The notes beneath the pieces were generated by a model. The model was not told the DNA's origin. It searched no databases and saw only the letters and a list, made by a program, of their open reading frames with translations. Positions 54,651 to 62,735 of a DNA stretch of 64,000 nucleotides are shown piece by piece. This DNA comes from Streptosporangium saharense (GTDB lineage: Bacteria > Actinomycetota > Actinomycetes > Streptosporangiales > Streptosporangiaceae). The stretch's first letter is position 1, and every line of letters begins with the position of its first letter. Where the stretch lies: positions 186,001 to 250,000 of the forward strand of contig NZ_JACHJP010000002.1 in assembly GCF_014203715.1 (NCBI RefSeq), in the 5' to 3' direction. The position numbers and the translations under genes were made by a program.

Positions 54651-56402
54651 ATGGTTGCCCCTCTCGCTCCTGAGGATCCTCCGCGTCTGGGTGAGTTCGA
54701 GCTGCTGGGCCGACTCGGGGATGGCGGTCAGGGAATCGTCTACCTGGCCCGCGATCCCGTTGGGCAGCGGGTGGCGGTGAAGGTGCTGCTCAGGACCGAC
54801 GCCGAGGCCCGCGCCCGGCTGGCCCGCGAGCTGGCGGCGGTGGAGAGCGTGGCGCCCTTCTGCACCGCTCGCGTGCTCACGGCCGTGCCGGACGGGCCGC
54901 GGCCGTACGTGGTGAGCGAGTTCGTGGACGGGCCGACGCTGGCGGAACGGGTGCACGAGCGCGGCCCCCTGCACGGCGGCGAGCTGGACCGGCTGGCCGT
55001 CGGCACCACGACGGCCCTGGCCGCCATCCACGCGGCCGGTGTCGTGCACCGCGACTTCAAACCGAACAACGTGCTGCTCGGCCCGGATGGTCCCCGGGTT
55101 GTCGACTTCGGCATCGCCCGCGCGGACGGCGTCACCACCATGACCAGCGGACTCATCGGCACCCCCGCCTACCTCGCGCCCGAACAGCTTGGCGGCGCCC
55201 CCGCCTCACCCGCCTCGGACGTCTTCGCCTGGGCGAGCACCATGGTCTTCGCCGCCACCGGCGTCTCCCCGTTCGCCGGCGCGGGCCTCGCGGAGGTGCT
55301 GAACCGCATCGTCACCCACGAACCGGACCTGTCGGCGGTCCCGCCGCCGCTGCGCGACCTGGTCGCCGCCGCCCTGGAGAAGGACCCCTCGCACCGGCCG
55401 ACGGCGGGCGAGCTGCTGTCCCGCCTGATCGACCCGGTCTCCGGTGGCCGTGACCGCTCGATCGCGGAACTCACCAGCCTGGGCAGCCGCCTCGCCGCCG
55501 AACCGGACACCACGGCCCCGCCCTCCTCACGGGCCCCAGGGCCCGTCGGGTGGACCGCCGGGCGGGGCCGCCGTACCGCGCTCGTCGTGGCTGCGCTGGT
55601 CGCGGTCGCGGTTGGGGCGCTCACCTGGTTACGGCCGTTCGGCGGGACGGGGTCCCAGGCGTCCTCAGGCACCGGTGAGCCAGGCTCCCCATCGTCGTCC
55701 CCGTCGTCCTCACCGTCGGGTTCGGGGGAGGTCTCGCCCAGCGGGGTCCCGGACGGGGGGCCGCAGGTGTCCGACAGGTTCGGGCGCACGGTCAGCACCG
55801 GATTCGGTACGACGGACGAGAGACGCCACTGGTCGGTCGGCGTTCCGGCGAGCGGCTACTCGGTGGACGGCGAGAAGGGCCGGATCACGATGCTCCCCGG
55901 AGCCAGCTCCGCCGCGTATCTGGACGGGGTGAAGGAGACCGGGACCGACCTCGGCTTCACCTTCGCCAGCGACAAGCCCCCCACCAATGGCGGGATCTAC
56001 GTGTCCGCCGTGGGGCGCAGGGTCCCGACGGTGGGGAGTTACCGGGCGCACGTGAGCCTGCGGCCCACCGGCAAGGTCCTGTTCCAGCTCATCCGCACCG
56101 AGGCGGGCCGCGGTGAGATCGACCTCGCACAGCCACTGGGGGTCACCGAGCTGACAGCGGCCGTGGGGGTCGCGATGCGGGTACGCGTCCAGGTCACCGG
56201 CACGTCGCCGACCACGATCCGCGGCAAGGTCTGGGCCGTCGGCGCGGCCGAGCCGGACTGGCTGCTCTCCGTCACGGACACGACCCCCGGGCTCCAGGTC
56301 CCGGGTGGGGCCGGTATCGCGACCTTCTTGTCTCGTAAGACCACCGAAGCCCCCGTCACGGTGACCGTGGACGACTTCGCCCTGACCGCGACACCGGGAT
56401 GA
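54651..56402 (+). CDS. Membrane Ser/Thr protein kinase (PknB/AfsK-type)
   Basis: A 583-residue receptor kinase. Kinase motifs: G-R-L-G-D-G-G-Q-G-I-V-Y, the ATP lysine in V-A-V-K-V-L-L, catalytic V-H-R-D-F-K-P-N-N-V, D-F-G-I-A, and G-T-P-A-Y-L-A-P-E-Q. Residues about 308-328 are a single membrane helix (A-L-V-V-A-A-L-V-A-V-A-V-G-A-L), followed by a Ser/Pro-rich linker and a 200-residue extracellular beta-rich domain similar in style to concanavalin-like sensors. All catalytic residues are present. In Streptomyces AfsK phosphorylates AfsR; the closeness to an AfsR-like gene here makes a similar pair possible. ATG 54651 is used; the ribosome site is weak. Confidence 0.88.
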   Translation: MVAPLAPEDPPRLGEFELLGRLGDGGQGIVYLARDPVGQRVAVKVLLRTDAEARARLARELAAVESVAPFCTARVLTAVPDGPRPYVVSEFVDGPTLAERVHERGPLHGGELDRLAVGTTTALAAIHAAGVVHRDFKPNNVLLGPDGPRVVDFGIARADGVTTMTSGLIGTPAYLAPEQLGGAPASPASDVFAWASTMVFAATGVSPFAGAGLAEVLNRIVTHEPDLSAVPPPLRDLVAAALEKDPSHRPTAGELLSRLIDPVSGGRDRSIAELTSLGSRLAAEPDTTAPPSSRAPGPVGWTAGRGRRTALVVAALVAVAVGALTWLRPFGGTGSQASSGTGEPGSPSSSPSSSPSGSGEVSPSGVPDGGPQVSDRFGRTVSTGFGTTDERRHWSVGVPASGYSVDGEKGRITMLPGASSAAYLDGVKETGTDLGFTFASDKPPTNGGIYVSAVGRRVPTVGSYRAHVSLRPTGKVLFQLIRTEAGRGEIDLAQPLGVTELTAAVGVAMRVRVQVTGTSPTTIRGKVWAVGAAEPDWLLSVTDTTPGLQVPGGAGIATFLSRKTTEAPVTVTVDDFALTATPG

Positions 56403-56553
56403 CCTCCTGGAACGCGACCAGGCGTCGACGGGCTTGGCGAGACCGACGCGGGATCGCCTCAGACCCAAGCAACGATGAACAAGCCTGAATTCTGAACATC
56501 GCCAAGGCACAGTACGGGCACCCTGGGCTTCGACCGTCTCGCGAACTCATTCG

Positions 56554-56838
56554 GTGCGGTTCGGGCCCGACACGCTGTGGCTGCGACTCCACACCGACGA
56601 CCTGGACGCGGCGGCGGGCAGGCTCGCCGCCATCGGTATCCACCCGTGCGACGAGGTGGAACCCCTGGAGAACCTCGATTCCAGAAGCCACCGAATCGAG
56701 AACCCGGCCGGTTTCGTGCATCTGCTCGTGGCCCTCGGCGATCGCCCCGGTCGAACGGCGTGCAACCGCGACCCGCTCGTGACGTCGGGTTCGGCGAGGC
56801 GGCGTTCCAGAACCGGATCGTCCGGAGGGGACGGGTGA
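56554..56838 (+). pseudogene. Truncated glyoxalase/VOC-domain fragment
   Basis: The first 55 codons match the C-terminal half of a VOC metalloenzyme-like domain: L-W-L-R-L-H-T-D-D-L-D-A-A-A-G-R-L-A-A-I-G-I, C-D-E-V-E-P-L, H-R-I-E-N-P-A-G-F-V-H-L-L. No matching N-terminal half lies upstream, and the rest (from about 56740) is unstructured Arg/Ser-rich. It is most likely a relic. The 150 bases before it (56403-56553) hold nothing I can identify. Confidence 0.5.
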
Positions 56839-56842
56839 CAGG

Positions 56843-57730
56843 ATGGCCGCCATGCCCTACGACCCCGCCCCCGCCCCTGCCCGTGAGGAGTTCCTCGGTC
56901 TTCTGGACCACCTCGACGCCACAGACCGCCACACCCGGCCTTCCGGCCACGTGCTCACCGGTCTCAACGACCTCGATTCACTCACCCTCGGCCTGGAGCC
57001 CGGCACCCTGACCGTCGTGGCCTCCCGTCCCGGCGTGGGAAGCACGACGCTGCTGCTCGCCTTCTGCCGGGGCATGGCCCTCGTCCGCGACACCTCCACC
57101 CTGCTGGTCAGCTACGAGGCCTCCCGCCGCGATCTGCTCACCCGCATCGTCTCGACCGAGGCTCGCGTCGTCTACTACGCGCTGCGCTCCGGTCACCTGA
57201 CCGACGACGACCGGGCCAAGCTCGCCCGCGTGGTGCCCCGCCTCGCCGAGGCCCCCCTGCACCTGGCCGCCCCGGCCGACTGGACCCTGAGCGAGCTGGG
57301 CGAGCACATCACCCGCGCCTGCGCCACCGGTGAGTCCGCGGTCCGCGTGGTCGCCGTCGACGGCCTGCGCCACATCCGCCCCGACGTGCGCGGCGACACT
57401 CAGGAACGCGAGACCACCGAGATCGTCCAGACCCTCAAGGCACTCGCCGTACGGCTGGACATCCCCATCGTCGTCACCACCGACCTCGACCTCCCGCCCG
57501 GCGCGGATCCCCGGCAGCCGCCGAACCTGTACACCGACCTGTGCGGCGCCGTCGCCCGCGCCGCCGACCTCGTCATCCTGGTGCACCGCGAGGACGCGGA
57601 CGGGCGTGACTCCCCCCGCGCGGGGGAGGCCGACCTGATCGTGGCCAAACACCGAAGCGGTCCCGTGGCCACGGTGACCGTGGCCTTCCAGGGCCACTAC
57701 AGCCGCTTCGTGGACATGAGAACCGACTGA
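56843..57730 (+). CDS. DnaB-helicase-C-like RecA-fold ATPase with degenerate P-loop
   Basis: A 295-residue protein matching only the C-terminal ATPase of replicative helicase DnaB. It opens with L-T-G-L-N-D-L-D-S-L-T-L-G-L-E-P-G-T-L-T-V-V-A-S-R-P-G, continues with S-Y-E-A-S-R-R-D-L-L-T-R (DnaB S-L-E-M-x-x-x-Q-L), a Walker B-like V-V-A-V-D-G-L-R, and ends with V-A-K-H-R-S-G-P-V. The P-loop reads P-G-V-G-S-T-T: the invariant Lys is Ser. ATP hydrolysis is therefore doubtful. The N-terminal DnaG-interaction domain is absent, so it is not the replicative helicase. Its role is unknown. Confidence 0.78.
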   Translation: MAAMPYDPAPAPAREEFLGLLDHLDATDRHTRPSGHVLTGLNDLDSLTLGLEPGTLTVVASRPGVGSTTLLLAFCRGMALVRDTSTLLVSYEASRRDLLTRIVSTEARVVYYALRSGHLTDDDRAKLARVVPRLAEAPLHLAAPADWTLSELGEHITRACATGESAVRVVAVDGLRHIRPDVRGDTQERETTEIVQTLKALAVRLDIPIVVTTDLDLPPGADPRQPPNLYTDLCGAVARAADLVILVHREDADGRDSPRAGEADLIVAKHRSGPVATVTVAFQGHYSRFVDMRTD

Positions 57731-57744
57731 CCCTGGATCAGGGT
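57730..57744. terminator. Short hairpin between convergent genes
   Basis: ACCCTG-GAT-CAGGGT at the convergent stop codons of the DnaB-like gene and the leftward operon. It could serve both directions but the 6-base stem is weak. Confidence 0.35.
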
Positions 57745-58373
57745 TCCGTGCGCCGGTCGATGCCGAGGGTGGCGATGAGGTCCTCGTGGAGCTCGAACCA
57801 GACACGGTGGCAGGAATCGACGTCGGTGCGGTCGACCCAGGAACCCTCCCCGGCCCTGGCGCGTGCCAGGGCCGTACCGAATCGTCTGTCGTATCCCCGG
57901 AACCGGGTGAGGACGTTCCCGAGCCGGTCCACGAGCGGTGTCAGCGCACGGCCGATGCTGGCGAGCTCGGACAGGACTCCGTCGTCCCAGGTGGGATCGG
58001 AGTGGTCGTTGACGGCGAGCCGGTCGTCGGCGGTCGGCCGGAGCTGCCAGTCGGTGCACGCCTGCAGCAGGAGGGCGTTCAGCCCGAGGAACACGCGGTG
58101 GACGTCACGGACCTCGTCGGCCCCGCCGACGTGCGCGAGCTCTGCCGCGAGCTGACGCTCGTTCTCGGCCTTGCCCGCCTCGGTCAGCGACCAGCCGCCG
58201 GTGTCGGCGAAGGTGCTGTACGCGACCCAGCCACGTGCCTCGGCGTCGTGCAGCGCCTTCTCCGTCTCGGCCACGCCGAGCCCGTACCGGCGAGCGAGGA
58301 CGGGGGTGTCCGCATATCCGGTGACGCGTACGGCGTGCAGGACCAGGAGGTCGGACGCGGAGTCCCGTGTCAC
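57738..58373 (-). CDS. Hypothetical winged-helix-like protein
   Basis: A 211-residue protein. Residues 1-75 look like a marginal winged helix: A-S-D-L-L-V-L-H-A-V-R-V-T-G-Y-A-D-T-P-V-L-A-R-R-Y-G-L, E-T-E-K-A-L-H-D-A-E-A-R-G-W-V, G-G-W-S-L-T-E-A-G-K. The C-terminal helical domain has W-Q-L-R-P-T, D-H-S-D-P-T-W-D, L-T-R-F-R-G-Y-D-R-R-F and W-V-D-R-T-D. GTG 58373 overlaps the stop of the upstream HTH gene (GTGA), so the two are coupled. I have seen this protein type beside PEP-synthase-like genes in actinomycetes. It probably regulates or partners the divergent genes. Confidence 0.65.
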   Translation of the reverse strand: MTRDSASDLLVLHAVRVTGYADTPVLARRYGLGVAETEKALHDAEARGWVAYSTFADTGGWSLTEAGKAENERQLAAELAHVGGADEVRDVHRVFLGLNALLLQACTDWQLRPTADDRLAVNDHSDPTWDDGVLSELASIGRALTPLVDRLGNVLTRFRGYDRRFGTALARARAGEGSWVDRTDVDSCHRVWFELHEDLIATLGIDRRTEP

Positions 58374-58753
58374 GAGTCGGCCTCCTGCCGGGTCGTCAGG
58401 CGGGTGTAGTGCTGCTGGCACGCCTGCGGGGAGTTGAACCCCATCGCGTGCGCCATCTGCGCCCAGGTCAGTCCCGCGCTCCGGGCGGTGAACAGCAGGG
58501 CGGATTCGAGCCCCTCCACCTCGGCGCGTGCGGCGTGCAGGAGGGCGAGTGCGCTCAGGATGTCCTCCGGGTCCAGGTCGGCGTAGCGCCAGACGGCGAA
58601 CTGCACGAGGTCCACCGCTGACGGCGGGGCCGGCGGGGGCCGCCATGGGCGGGCGTCGAGCGCGTCCGCGCCCAGGTTCAGCAGGCGCTCCCGCGCGTCC
58701 TGCTCACGCCGGGCCTGGAGCTGGTCGGCGTCCGAGGTGTGCTTGCGAGACAT
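58370..58753 (-). CDS. Small helix-turn-helix protein
   Basis: A 127-residue protein whose C-terminal end is a helix-turn-helix of the type G-L-T-W-A-Q-M-A-H-A-M-G-F-N-S-P-Q-A-C-Q-Q-H-Y-T-R-L. The middle, D-L-V-Q-F-A-V-W-R-Y-A-D-L-D-P-E-D-I-L-S-A-L, is a helical dimer-like part. ATG 58753 (M-S-R-K-H-T) is used; 58762 is an alternative. It is divergent from the PEP-synthase-like gene over a 57-base region with a palindrome that it may bind. Confidence 0.75.
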   Translation of the reverse strand: MSRKHTSDADQLQARREQDARERLLNLGADALDARPWRPPPAPPSAVDLVQFAVWRYADLDPEDILSALALLHAARAEVEGLESALLFTARSAGLTWAQMAHAMGFNSPQACQQHYTRLTTRQEADS

Positions 58754-58771
58754 GCGACCCATGCTGCACAA

Positions 58772-58793
58772 TCAACAAAATGTTGTCAACAAA
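58772..58793. promoter_or_regulatory. Palindrome in the divergent HTH / PEP-synthase-like promoter region
   Basis: TGTTGTCAACA (58781-58791) is an 11-base palindrome. TCAACAAA also occurs as a direct repeat at 58772-58779 and 58786-58793. The AT-rich region separates the HTH gene from the PEP-synthase-like gene and is a likely operator for the HTH protein. Confidence 0.55.
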
Positions 58794-58810
58794 CCATTGA
58801 AAGGAGGCCG

Positions 58811-59965
58811 ATGATCGTACCCCTGGCGGAGGCCACGGCCGACACCTGCGGGGGCAAGGCCGGTGCGCTCGGCACGCTGCTGCGCGCGGGCCTGCCGGTC
58901 CCCGACGGCTTCGTCCTCCCGTTCGCCGCCTACCTGGACGCCACCGTGCTCATCGAACTGGGCGGCGTGCTCGACGAGCTCGGCGATCCGCCCGTTGCGG
59001 TGAGGTCGTCGGCGTCGAACGAGGACACCGCCCAGGCGTCGGCGGCCGGGCAGTACGACAGCTTCCTCGCCGTACGCGGGATCGACGCGGTGGCCGACGC
59101 CGTACGCGCCTGCTGGGCCTCACTGCTGTCGCCGCGCGCCGTCGGCCACCGCGCCGATCCCGTGATGGCCGTCATCGTCCAGCGCCACCTGGACGCCGAG
59201 GTCTCCGGAGTCATGTTCACCCCCGCGAGCCCGGACAACACGACCGAGATCGAGGCCTCCTGGGGCCTCGGCCCCAGCGTCGTCGGCGGGACGGTCACCC
59301 CCGACGCCTACCGCGTCTCCAAGGACGGATCGACAACGCACACCATCGCCGACAAACAAACCCGTCTCGACCGGTACGGCACGCGGCTCGTCGTCCGTGA
59401 CGTGCCCGAGCACGCCCGGCGCCAACCCGCGATCGACGACGCGACCGCCACGCGGCTCGCCGAACTGGGCAGGGAGATCGCCGCCCTGCTCGGCGGCCCG
59501 CAGGACATCGAGTGGGCGATCACCGACGGCCGCGTCTGGGTGCTGCAGGCGCGACCCGTCACCGCCGCGCTCCCACGGCCCTCCGCTCTCTCGACCACCC
59601 CACCGGCCGCGCTCACCGGAACACCGGGCAGTCACGGAACCGCTACCGGCACCGCGAGGGTCGTCCGCGGTCCCGCCGACTTCGCCCGCGTGCGCCCCGG
59701 CGACATCCTGGTCTGCCCCTTCACCGACCCCGCCTGGACGCCGCTGCTGCGCGTCGTCTCCGGCGTCGTCACCGAGACCGGAGGCGTGCTCTCCCACGCG
59801 GCGATCGTCGCCAGGGAGCACGCCATCCCCGCCGTCCTCGGCGTTCCTGACGCGACGAGCAGGCTTCGCGACGACACCGTCATCACCGTCGACGGCACCG
59901 CGGGCACCGTTATGACGCCCTCACGATCGGAAGGAGACGGGAGCCGCATTCCCGGACACCGATGA
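58811..59965 (+). CDS. Mini PEP-synthase-like phosphotransferase (ATP-grasp + phosphohistidine domain)
   Basis: A 384-residue protein with a PPDK-type ATP-grasp domain (residues 1-285: G-G-K-A-G-A-L-G-T-L, P-V-P-D-G-F-V, V-R-S-S-A-S-N-E-D, E-V-S-G-V-M-F-T, V-L-Q-A-R-P-V). A swivelling phosphohistidine domain follows (T-E-T-G-G-V-L-S-H-A-A-I-V-A-R-E, His near 328). The large C-terminal PEP/pyruvate domain of PEP synthase is missing, as is the substrate domain of rifampicin phosphotransferase. It is thus much shorter than both. ATG 58811 has AAGGAGG. It overlaps by four bases a histidine phosphatase gene. A phosphotransfer to a small molecule is likely; the acceptor is unknown. Confidence 0.82.
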   Translation: MIVPLAEATADTCGGKAGALGTLLRAGLPVPDGFVLPFAAYLDATVLIELGGVLDELGDPPVAVRSSASNEDTAQASAAGQYDSFLAVRGIDAVADAVRACWASLLSPRAVGHRADPVMAVIVQRHLDAEVSGVMFTPASPDNTTEIEASWGLGPSVVGGTVTPDAYRVSKDGSTTHTIADKQTRLDRYGTRLVVRDVPEHARRQPAIDDATATRLAELGREIAALLGGPQDIEWAITDGRVWVLQARPVTAALPRPSALSTTPPAALTGTPGSHGTATGTARVVRGPADFARVRPGDILVCPFTDPAWTPLLRVVSGVVTETGGVLSHAAIVAREHAIPAVLGVPDATSRLRDDTVITVDGTAGTVMTPSRSEGDGSRIPGHR

Positions 59966-60564
59966 CAACACGAGTCCTCTATCTGACGCGCCACGGCGAG
60001 GCCGACGCGTTCGGGAACCTCACCGACGCCGGACACCGGCAGGCGAGCCTGCTGGGTGAACGGCTCGCGGGCGTGCCCATCGACACCGTGTGGCACTCTC
60101 CGCTGCCCCGCGCCGAGGCGAGCGCGCGCGAGACCGCCCGGCACCTGCCGAACGTGCCCGTGCTCAAGGCCGCAGAACTCGTCGACCACGTGCCCTACGT
60201 CCCCGGCGCCGCGGAAACGCCCCCGTCCTGGGTCGGCTTCTTCGACGGCTACGACGCCGCCGAGGCGGCATCGGGCCAGAGGCTCGCCGAGGCCCTGGTC
60301 GCCCGGTTCGCGAGGACTCCAGAGCCGGGCCAACCCGACCTACACGAGGTCCTGGTGACGCACGCCTACCCGATCGCGTGGCTGGTACGGCACGCGATGG
60401 ACGCGCCGCCATCCCGGTGGCTCGGACTGAACAGCGCCAACACCGCGCTGACGGTCATCGACTACCGCGGGAATCTGCCTCCCACAATCGTGATGTTCAA
60501 CGACATGAGCCACCTCCCACCCGCCCTCCGATGGACCGGCTTCCCCAAACACGCCAGACCGTGA
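59962..60564 (+). CDS. Histidine phosphatase family protein
   Basis: A 200-residue phosphoglycerate-mutase-like phosphatase. The N-terminal catalytic motif is L-T-R-H-G-E-A-D (phosphorylated His near residue 10), with a second His in V-L-V-T-H-A-Y-P-I-A-W. Length is usual. ATG 59962 overlaps the PEP-synthase-like stop (ATGA), indicating a functional link: possibly removing the phosphate that the upstream enzyme adds, or acting on a common intermediate. The substrate is unknown. Confidence 0.87.
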   Translation: MTTRVLYLTRHGEADAFGNLTDAGHRQASLLGERLAGVPIDTVWHSPLPRAEASARETARHLPNVPVLKAAELVDHVPYVPGAAETPPSWVGFFDGYDAAEAASGQRLAEALVARFARTPEPGQPDLHEVLVTHAYPIAWLVRHAMDAPPSRWLGLNSANTALTVIDYRGNLPPTIVMFNDMSHLPPALRWTGFPKHARP

Positions 60565-60570
60565 GAGACG

Positions 60571-61029
60571 TCAAGGCCGGGCAGGCTCCTGGACCTTCCG
60601 CACATGGGTGGTTCCGGCGTCGAGGCGGGTGCCGTCGGCGCCGGTCGGCGCGAGTTCCGGCACGGGGTGGCCGTGCCGGTCGACAAGGGTCGAGTGGGCC
60701 TCACCGGGGGAGAAGGCGTGGCGCTCTCCCCACTGGCGCAGGGTGAGGATGACCGGGAAGAGGTCGCGACCGGCGTCGGTGAGCACGTACTCCTGCCGAC
60801 GGCCCGACGACGCGGTGCGCTGGGCGAGAAGTCCGTGGCTGGTGAGCCTGCGGAGCCGGTCGGTGAGGATGTTGCGGGCGATTCCGGTGCGTCGCTGGAA
60901 CTCGGTGAACGACCGCGCCCCGTCCATCGCGTCGCGGATGACGAGAAGGCTCCACCTGTCGCCGACGAGGTCGAGCGTGCGGGCAACGGGACAGTGAGGG
61001 TCGGTCCAGTCGAGCTCCGGATCGCGCAT
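60571..61029 (-). CDS. HxlR-family regulator
   Basis: A 152-residue HxlR winged-helix regulator: C-P-V-A-R-T-L-D-L-V-G-D-R-W-S-L-L-V-I-R-D, F-T-E-F-Q-R-R-T-G-I-A-R-N-I-L-T-D-R-L-R-R-L, E-Y-V-L-T-D-A-G-R-D-L. The Cys near residue 14 is the redox-sensing position of this family. The ATG at 61029 has GGGAGG eight bases upstream. It is divergent from an MFS transporter, with a long inverted repeat between them; it likely controls that transporter. Confidence 0.88.
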   Translation of the reverse strand: MRDPELDWTDPHCPVARTLDLVGDRWSLLVIRDAMDGARSFTEFQRRTGIARNILTDRLRRLTSHGLLAQRTASSGRRQEYVLTDAGRDLFPVILTLRQWGERHAFSPGEAHSTLVDRHGHPVPELAPTGADGTRLDAGTTHVRKVQEPARP

Positions 61030-61051
61030 GGCGAGCACCTCCCGATGAGTT

Positions 61052-61098
61052 GCAGATTGAAACCATTATGCCCTACGGTCAAATTGGTTGCGATCTGC
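61052..61098. promoter_or_regulatory. HxlR operator-like inverted repeat
   Basis: GCAGATTGAAACCA (61052-61065) and the reverse complement of 61085-61098 (GCAGATCGCAACCA) agree at 12 of 14 positions, with a 19-base spacer. It sits in the gap between the HxlR and MFS genes. Confidence 0.6.
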
Positions 61099-61120
61099 TA
61101 CTGATTGGGGTTGGGGTGCG

Positions 61121-62422
61121 ATGAACGGGTGGCGGCGGTTGCTGCTCGCGATGGTGTGCGGGGTCGCTGTGGCGAGCGTCTACGCCGCGCAACCGGTTCT
61201 GGAACCGATGGGACACGACCTCGGCGTGTCGGCGGAACTCACCGGGTGGATCGTCGCGACCGGTCAGATCGGCTATCTGGCGGGGCTGGTGCTGCTGGTG
61301 CCACTCGGCGACGTGGTCGACAGGCGTCGGCTCATCGCCGTGCACCTGGCGCTCACCGCGGTGGGCATGGTCCTGACGGCCTCGGCGTCAGTCGCGTGGG
61401 TGGCGTTCGCGGGGCTCGCGGCGGCCGGGGTGTTCGCGGTCGTGGTGCAGACCACGGTGGCCTACGCCGCGTCGGTCTCACCACCCGCCGAACGCGGAAG
61501 GAACATCGGTGTCGTGACCTCGGGTGTCGTGGTCGGCATCCTGGGCGCGCGGGTCGTCACCGGCACGCTCACCGAGATGTGGGGCTGGCGGAGCGTCTAC
61601 GCCGTGCTCGCGGTGCTGTCACTCGGGCTCGCGGCCCTCGTCCTCGTCGCGCTGCCACCGGAGGAGCGTCCCACCCGGCCTGCGGGATACGGGCGGGCCG
61701 TCGGCTCACTCGGCGGACTGTTCGGGCAGCGCGGCTTCCTGACACGCGGGCTCGTCGCGTTCTTCCTGTTCGCGTCGTTCGGAACCCTGTGGAGCGGGCT
61801 GGCCCTGCCGCTGACGGCCGCGCCGTGGCGGCTGGGCGAGAGCCAGATCGGGCTGTTCGGCATCGCCGGACTCGCCGGCGCCCTCGGCGCGGCACGCGCG
61901 GGACGGTGGGCGGACGCGGGCCGGACGGCCCCGGTCACCGCTCTCGCGCTCGTCCTGCTCATCGCCTCGTGGGCGGCGATCGCACAGCTACCGTGGTCGC
62001 TGTGGCTGCTCGCCGCCGGAATCGTGGCCCTCGACTTCGCGGTCCAGGCCGTGCACGTGAGCAACCAGCACCTGCTCACCGCCGCGTATCCGGGTCGGAC
62101 CAGCGGCGTCATCGGCGGCTACATGGTCTTCTACTCGTTCGGCTCCGCCCTCGGCGCGGCCACGACCACCGCCGTCTTCACCGCCCACGGCTGGGTGGGT
62201 TCCAGCCTTCTCGGGGCCGGATTCGCGGCCTGCGCGCTGGCCGTCTGGGCGGGCCTCCAACCGGGGAAACCGCGACGCGATGAGGCCCCTCGACCGAGAT
62301 TCGATCAAGGGGCCTCATCCACGGGTGGTCGAGTGTGGATCAGCAGATGGAGTGGACGGCGTCGACCCCACCCAGGCCACGGTCGGGCACTGAGACCTCG
62401 CCACCGTTGGGCGGCACGGTGA
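61121..62422 (+). CDS. MFS transporter (YnfM/arabinose-efflux-like)
   Basis: A 433-residue MFS transporter: A-S-V-Y-A-A-Q-P-V-L-E-P-M, G-Q-I-G-Y-L-A-G-L, D-R-R-R-L-I, W-G-W-R-S-V-Y-A-V-L, about twelve membrane helices. The last normal helix ends near L-A-V-W-A-G-L-Q-P-G-K (about residue 385). The following 40 or so Arg-rich residues run through a strong hairpin (62279-62319) and overlap the convergent I36 gene, so the usual stop seems to have been lost. ATG 61121 (M-N-G-W-R-R) is preferred to upstream GTG/ATG candidates. Regulated by the adjacent HxlR protein. Confidence 0.85.
   Translation: MNGWRRLLLAMVCGVAVASVYAAQPVLEPMGHDLGVSAELTGWIVATGQIGYLAGLVLLVPLGDVVDRRRLIAVHLALTAVGMVLTASASVAWVAFAGLAAAGVFAVVVQTTVAYAASVSPPAERGRNIGVVTSGVVVGILGARVVTGTLTEMWGWRSVYAVLAVLSLGLAALVLVALPPEERPTRPAGYGRAVGSLGGLFGQRGFLTRGLVAFFLFASFGTLWSGLALPLTAAPWRLGESQIGLFGIAGLAGALGAARAGRWADAGRTAPVTALALVLLIASWAAIAQLPWSLWLLAAGIVALDFAVQAVHVSNQHLLTAAYPGRTSGVIGGYMVFYSFGSALGAATTTAVFTAHGWVGSSLLGAGFAACALAVWAGLQPGKPRRDEAPRPRFDQGASSTGGRVWISRWSGRRRPHPGHGRALRPRHRWAAR
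62279..62319. terminator. Strong hairpin, bidirectional terminator
   Basis: Perfect 12-base arms GATGAGGCCCCT (62279-62290) and AGGGGCCTCATC (62308-62319) with a 17-base loop. It lies between the MFS core coding region and the convergent secreted inhibitor gene, and inside the frame of the MFS tail extension. Confidence 0.75.
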
Positions 62423-62735
62423 CGATGTGCTCCCACCGGTTCTCTCCGGCGAGCCAGTTGGCCAGGTTGACCCGGTAGGCGGTGTTGTTGACGGCGGCGC
62501 GGGTCTTGTCGCTGTATCCCTGGGCGCCGATGTTGTTGAACCAGCACCCCTCGGGAAGGGTGAGGAAGCGCCTGCCCGCGCCGTCGAACAGGCAGACACT
62601 GTCGTTGGAGCAGTTCAGGTTGGAAGCCGCGTTCACGGCCGCCTGGGCGGGCACGGCGCCCGCCGTGAAGGCGGCGGCCAGAACCACGGCACCGGTCAGC
62701 GCCAACCGCGCGACACCGGCGGACACACTGGTCAT
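62340..62735 (-). CDS. Secreted peptidase inhibitor family I36-like protein
   Basis: A 131-residue secreted protein. Signal peptide: V-A-R-L-A-L-T-G-A-V-V-L-A-A-A-F-T-A-G-A, cleavage near A-Q-A. The mature part has the I36 (SMPI-type) beta/gamma-crystallin pattern: C-S-N-D-S-V-C-L-F-D, W-F-N-N-I-G, N-N-T-A-Y, H-I-V-T-V-P-P, ending in C. Four cysteines suggest two disulphides. Family members inhibit metalloproteases, though many are untested. ATG 62735 follows GGGAGAG. Convergent with the MFS gene. Confidence 0.82.
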   Translation of the reverse strand: MTSVSAGVARLALTGAVVLAAAFTAGAVPAQAAVNAASNLNCSNDSVCLFDGAGRRFLTLPEGCWFNNIGAQGYSDKTRAAVNNTAYRVNLANWLAGENRWEHIVTVPPNGGEVSVPDRGLGGVDAVHSIC

